Source: Vibrio splendidus
GTDB taxonomy: Bacteria > Pseudomonadota > Gammaproteobacteria > Enterobacterales > Vibrionaceae
Reading direction: 5' to 3'
NCBI RefSeq assembly: GCF_003345295.1
Contig: NZ_CP031055.1
Location: 186,001 to 250,000 of the forward strand
DNA: 64,000 nt
Part shown: positions 61,980-64,000 of the stretch, in pieces
How positions within the stretch are numbered: position 1 is the first letter of the stretch
Layout of the letters: each line of letters opens with the position of its first letter
The notes under the pieces: model-generated
Databases searched by the model: none
What the model was told of the DNA's origin: nothing
Seen by the model: the letters and a program-made list of their open reading frames with translations, nothing else
Program-made: the position numbers and the translations under genes

Positions 61980-62531
61980 ATGATGATTGAAAGGATAAGA
62001 CGAGAGCATGGCTATATGGCTCGTTTGCTCGCGATACTCAACAATAAGTTAGAGCATCTAAAACAAGAGCGAGAAATAAACTATAGCTTGATCGCAGAGG
62101 TGGTTCATTATCTCATGAACCATTCAGATAAGGTGCATCACCCGAAAGAAGACGTTATTTATCGTTACTACCTCAAGCAATATGGCAGCGAGCAAATGAT
62201 TGAAGACTTGGAGCTGGAACATCAATTGCTTTCTGAGAAAACAGCGGACTTTTTAGGTGTGGTCGATATGATCCTCCAAGATGCGGTTGTTCCTCAACAA
62301 GTCTTTATTGAACAGCTTGAAGCCTTTGTTAAAGCTCAACGAAAGCACATGGAATATGAAGAGAAGCATGTGTTACCGATGATTGTGAAGGCATTCACGG
62401 TCAAAGATTGGCAAGAAGTAGAGTCTCAATGGCTTCAACCGGAAGACGACCCTGTCTTTGGAGAGACAATTGCCGATCAGTACCGCCAACTTGCGGCTCG
62501 TGTTCGACAGAATGAGCAAGAGTGCGTGTAG
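61980..62531 (+). CDS. Hemerythrin HHE domain protein
   Basis: A 183-residue all-helical protein with the iron ligand pattern of hemerythrin-like HHE proteins: REHGYM near the N-terminus, HHPKEDVIYRY, ELEHQLL and HMEYEEKHVLPMI. It probably binds a di-iron centre and O2 or NO in the cytoplasm. Start chosen at the first of two adjacent ATGs (61980/61983) with GGAG nine bases upstream; an ATG at 61965 lies before that site. Confidence 0.85.
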   Translation: MMIERIRREHGYMARLLAILNNKLEHLKQEREINYSLIAEVVHYLMNHSDKVHHPKEDVIYRYYLKQYGSEQMIEDLELEHQLLSEKTADFLGVVDMILQDAVVPQQVFIEQLEAFVKAQRKHMEYEEKHVLPMIVKAFTVKDWQEVESQWLQPEDDPVFGETIADQYRQLAARVRQNEQECV

Positions 62532-62630
62532 CCCGTTGTCGTATTGAAACGCTGCTATTATTAGGCGCTCTCTATTAAGACGCTCGCTTTCAAATTGTGC
62601 TCTAAATCGAAGAGTGGTTTCATACAATAA

Positions 62631-62656
62631 AAAAGGCACCTGTATAGGTGCCTTTT
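62631..62656. terminator. Bidirectional terminator between hemerythrin and DUF3545 genes
   Basis: AAAAGGCACC-TGTATA-GGTGCCTTTT, a perfect stem with A/T tracts on both sides between convergent genes. Confidence 0.92.
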
Positions 62657-62681
62657 GCTATCTGATTTCTTGTCGTGCAGA

Positions 62682-62870
62682 TTAAAGCTTTATATCATCA
62701 AGGCTAAAATCGAGACCGAGATTCATCTCTCTGAGCTCTTTCTCAAGCTGTCTACGATCGTTGATTGCCTCGATTTCACGCCATTTACGCTTGAGTGGTT
62801 TAGAGCGAGTTTTTTGAGTTGCACGAGGCATTTCTAGTTCTGATAGTTCATCGAATTGAAAGCTATCCAT
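62682..62870 (-). CDS. DUF3545 family small protein
   Basis: A 62-residue highly charged protein: an acidic N-terminus (MDSFQFDELSELEMPR), a basic centre KPLKRKWREIEAINDRRQLEKEL and an acidic tail ending LDDIKL. From memory this is the DUF3545 family of vibrios and relatives, function unknown. AAGGAG lies nine bases before the ATG. It could be a nucleic-acid- or protein-binding adaptor; that is a guess from charge only. Confidence 0.75.
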   Translation of the reverse strand: MDSFQFDELSELEMPRATQKTRSKPLKRKWREIEAINDRRQLEKELREMNLGLDFSLDDIKL

Positions 62871-63582
62871 AAGCCATATCTCCTTCCGTGGGAATCGTTC
62901 TTACGAACCATTAAATATCATATTTAGGTTCACAATAACCTTGATTTGTTTCTCATTTGTTTCAAATCTATGAAGGTTTTGTTCTGTTTTCTTATGCATG
63001 CTCACACATTGTGGGGATTTTTATGTACAAAAAACAAGCAAACAAACCTAAGTAAACGATTAAATTAGGGGTTATGGAATGTTAATTCATTGTGCGAATG
63101 GAATGGTATTTTTACTACACTGCATTTAAGTGCGTATTGCGCCGTGCGGTAGCGGGTTCTCATTGCCCTAGAAAAAAATACAGATCTTCACTATACCTTG
63201 TAAAACCTAGGCTGACGTCATCTTTATAGGATGTCGTTCTTGTTTTGGTGGTACCTTGGTTGTTGTTGATATTATGTCCCGATAATGTGACTTTTATTGG
63301 GCTGTATTGTTGAAAATTGTGTTAACAAAAGGTGTGTTATTAGTGAAATGTCATTTTAATATAAGTGTATTTGCATATTGATTTTTAGGCCGTCTCGCTG
63401 CATTATCCGCCCGTCAAAAAATACACTGATACGTAAAATGGATGCATGAAGCGACATTTACAATCTAGATCGCAACAAATAAATATAAATCTAATGCCGA
63501 CACAACTATTGACACTGGCATAGGTGATCTAGAGGAAGGCTCGGACGCAAGATCGGTGCTTAAACTCAATTACGAGGTTCAC
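62871..63582 (+). other. Long intergenic region before the symporter
   Basis: About 710 bases, AT-rich, with no gene I can support on either strand. It shows several sigma70-like pieces, the clearest TTGACA at about 63509-63514, with no good -10 at a proper distance. I looked for the glycine riboswitch that precedes some vibrio Na+/alanine or glycine symporters and did not find it. Confidence 0.5.
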
Positions 63583-64000
63583 GTGACAGACTTAATCAAT
63601 TTGATGAACGATCTCCTTTAGGGATCTATCTTAGTTTACTTACTCGTTGGTGTGGGTATCTACTTCACTGTACGACTAGGCTTCATTCAATTCCGCCATT
63701 TCGGCCACATGTTCTCTGTTCTTAGAAACAGCCGTAAAGCAGACAGTGCTGGTATCTCTTCTTTCCAAGCTCTTTGTACTAGTCTTGCTGCTCGTGTAGG
63801 TACAGGTAACATGGCAGGTGTTGCTGTGGCACTAACCGCCGGTGGCCCTGGTGCTATCTTCTGGATGTGGCTAATCGCCATGCTAGGTATGGCAACATCA
63901 TTTGCTGAAAGCACACTAGCTCAGCTATACAAAACGCGTGATAACGACGGTAACTACCGTGGCGGCCCTGCATACTACATGGAGAAAGGCCTAGGTATGC
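63583..64000 (+). pseudogene. Sodium:alanine symporter family gene, 5' part, interrupted by amber codon
   Basis: From a GTG at 63583 with GAGG just upstream, the frame reads (M)TDLINLMNDLL then TAG (63619-63621) then GSILVYLLVGVGIYFT and on for 126 further codons to the window end. RHFGHMFSVL, FQALCTSLAARVGTGN and RGGPAYYMEKGLG are signatures of the alanine/glycine:cation symporter (AGCS) family. The TAG stands where relatives, as I recall them, have Trp (TGG), a single G-to-A change. If real, the protein ends after 12 residues or restarts downstream without its first helix; it could also be a sequence error. The 3' end is outside the window. Confidence 0.75.

Noticed and set aside
62877..62888. 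Tiny upstream ATG before the DUF3545 start
   Set aside because: It makes a four-residue frame only, too close to the ribosome site, while the main ATG at 62870 is correctly spaced.
62871..63582. Glycine riboswitch or small RNA upstream of the symporter
   Set aside because: No glycine aptamer core, strong hairpin series or terminator could be found on either strand.

Overview
The window is a stretch of the primary chromosome of a Vibrio, most likely from the Splendidus clade. This is inferred from protein similarity recalled from memory and from gene order: dcw cluster, secA-mutT-dapB-carAB, btuF-cbiB-mtnN, two gltBD pairs, yhcC, arcB/arcA, thrABC, grcA, nfo, ung and a Na+/alanine symporter, an order that as I recall it closely parallels V. 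cholerae chromosome I. Almost everything is core housekeeping DNA. I see no prophage, insertion sequence, integron, CRISPR array, tRNA or rRNA.

Layout. 1-16.4 kb: division and cell wall (dcw) cluster on the + strand, rsmH(partial)-ftsL-ftsI-murE-murF-mraY-murD-ftsW-murG-murC-ftsQ-ftsA-ftsZ-lpxC, with many 1-20 bp junctions, no ddl between murC and ftsQ, a stem-loop between mraY and murD, and separate promoters before ftsQ and lpxC. 16.7-26.0 kb: secA, mutT, dapB and carAB, the last behind a sigma70 promoter and a tandem pair of ARG-box-like sites. 26.2-32.6 kb: a TauE/SafE exporter, then a minus-strand run of LysR regulator, flavodoxin-type quinone reductase, TRIC/UPF0126 channel, btuF, cbiB, mtnN and a DUF1499 lipoprotein. 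32.7-45.1 kb: two tandem but divergent glutamate synthase operons (an E. coli-like gltBD and a second type). 45.6-53.9 kb: YhcC radical SAM protein, a membrane diguanylate cyclase, the ArcB hybrid kinase with a downstream lipoprotein, ArcA facing it across a tandem repeat, an RraA/HMG-aldolase-like protein and a small beta-barrel-like protein. 54.2-59.1 kb: threonine operon with a classic thrL leader peptide and attenuator. 59.2-64.0 kb: grcA, nfo, a 42-residue His/Thr/Ser-rich small ORF, ung, a hemerythrin protein, a DUF3545 protein and the start of a sodium:alanine symporter interrupted by an amber codon.

How it fits together. One theme is cell-envelope growth (peptidoglycan precursors, divisome, LPS via lpxC, secretion via secA). 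A second is nitrogen and amino-acid supply (carAB, dapB, gltBD x2, thrABC), with regulation visible at carAB and thr. A third is oxygen/redox adaptation: arcB, arcA and grcA lie within 11 kb, with an FNR-like palindrome upstream of arcA and two upstream of grcA; the grcA pair has the same 53-bp spacing as E. coli yfiD. ArcB keeps Cys180 but has Tyr where E. coli has the second redox cysteine, Cys241.

I found no convincing wholly new system. The parts most worth a second look are the small ORF at 60904-61032 with a sigma54-like promoter and its own terminator, the structured leader before the RraA-like gene (52656-52936), the amber codon in the symporter, the ArcB C241Y difference, the 17-bp tandem repeat downstream of arcA, and the 11-bp perfect inverted repeat upstream of the flavodoxin gene.
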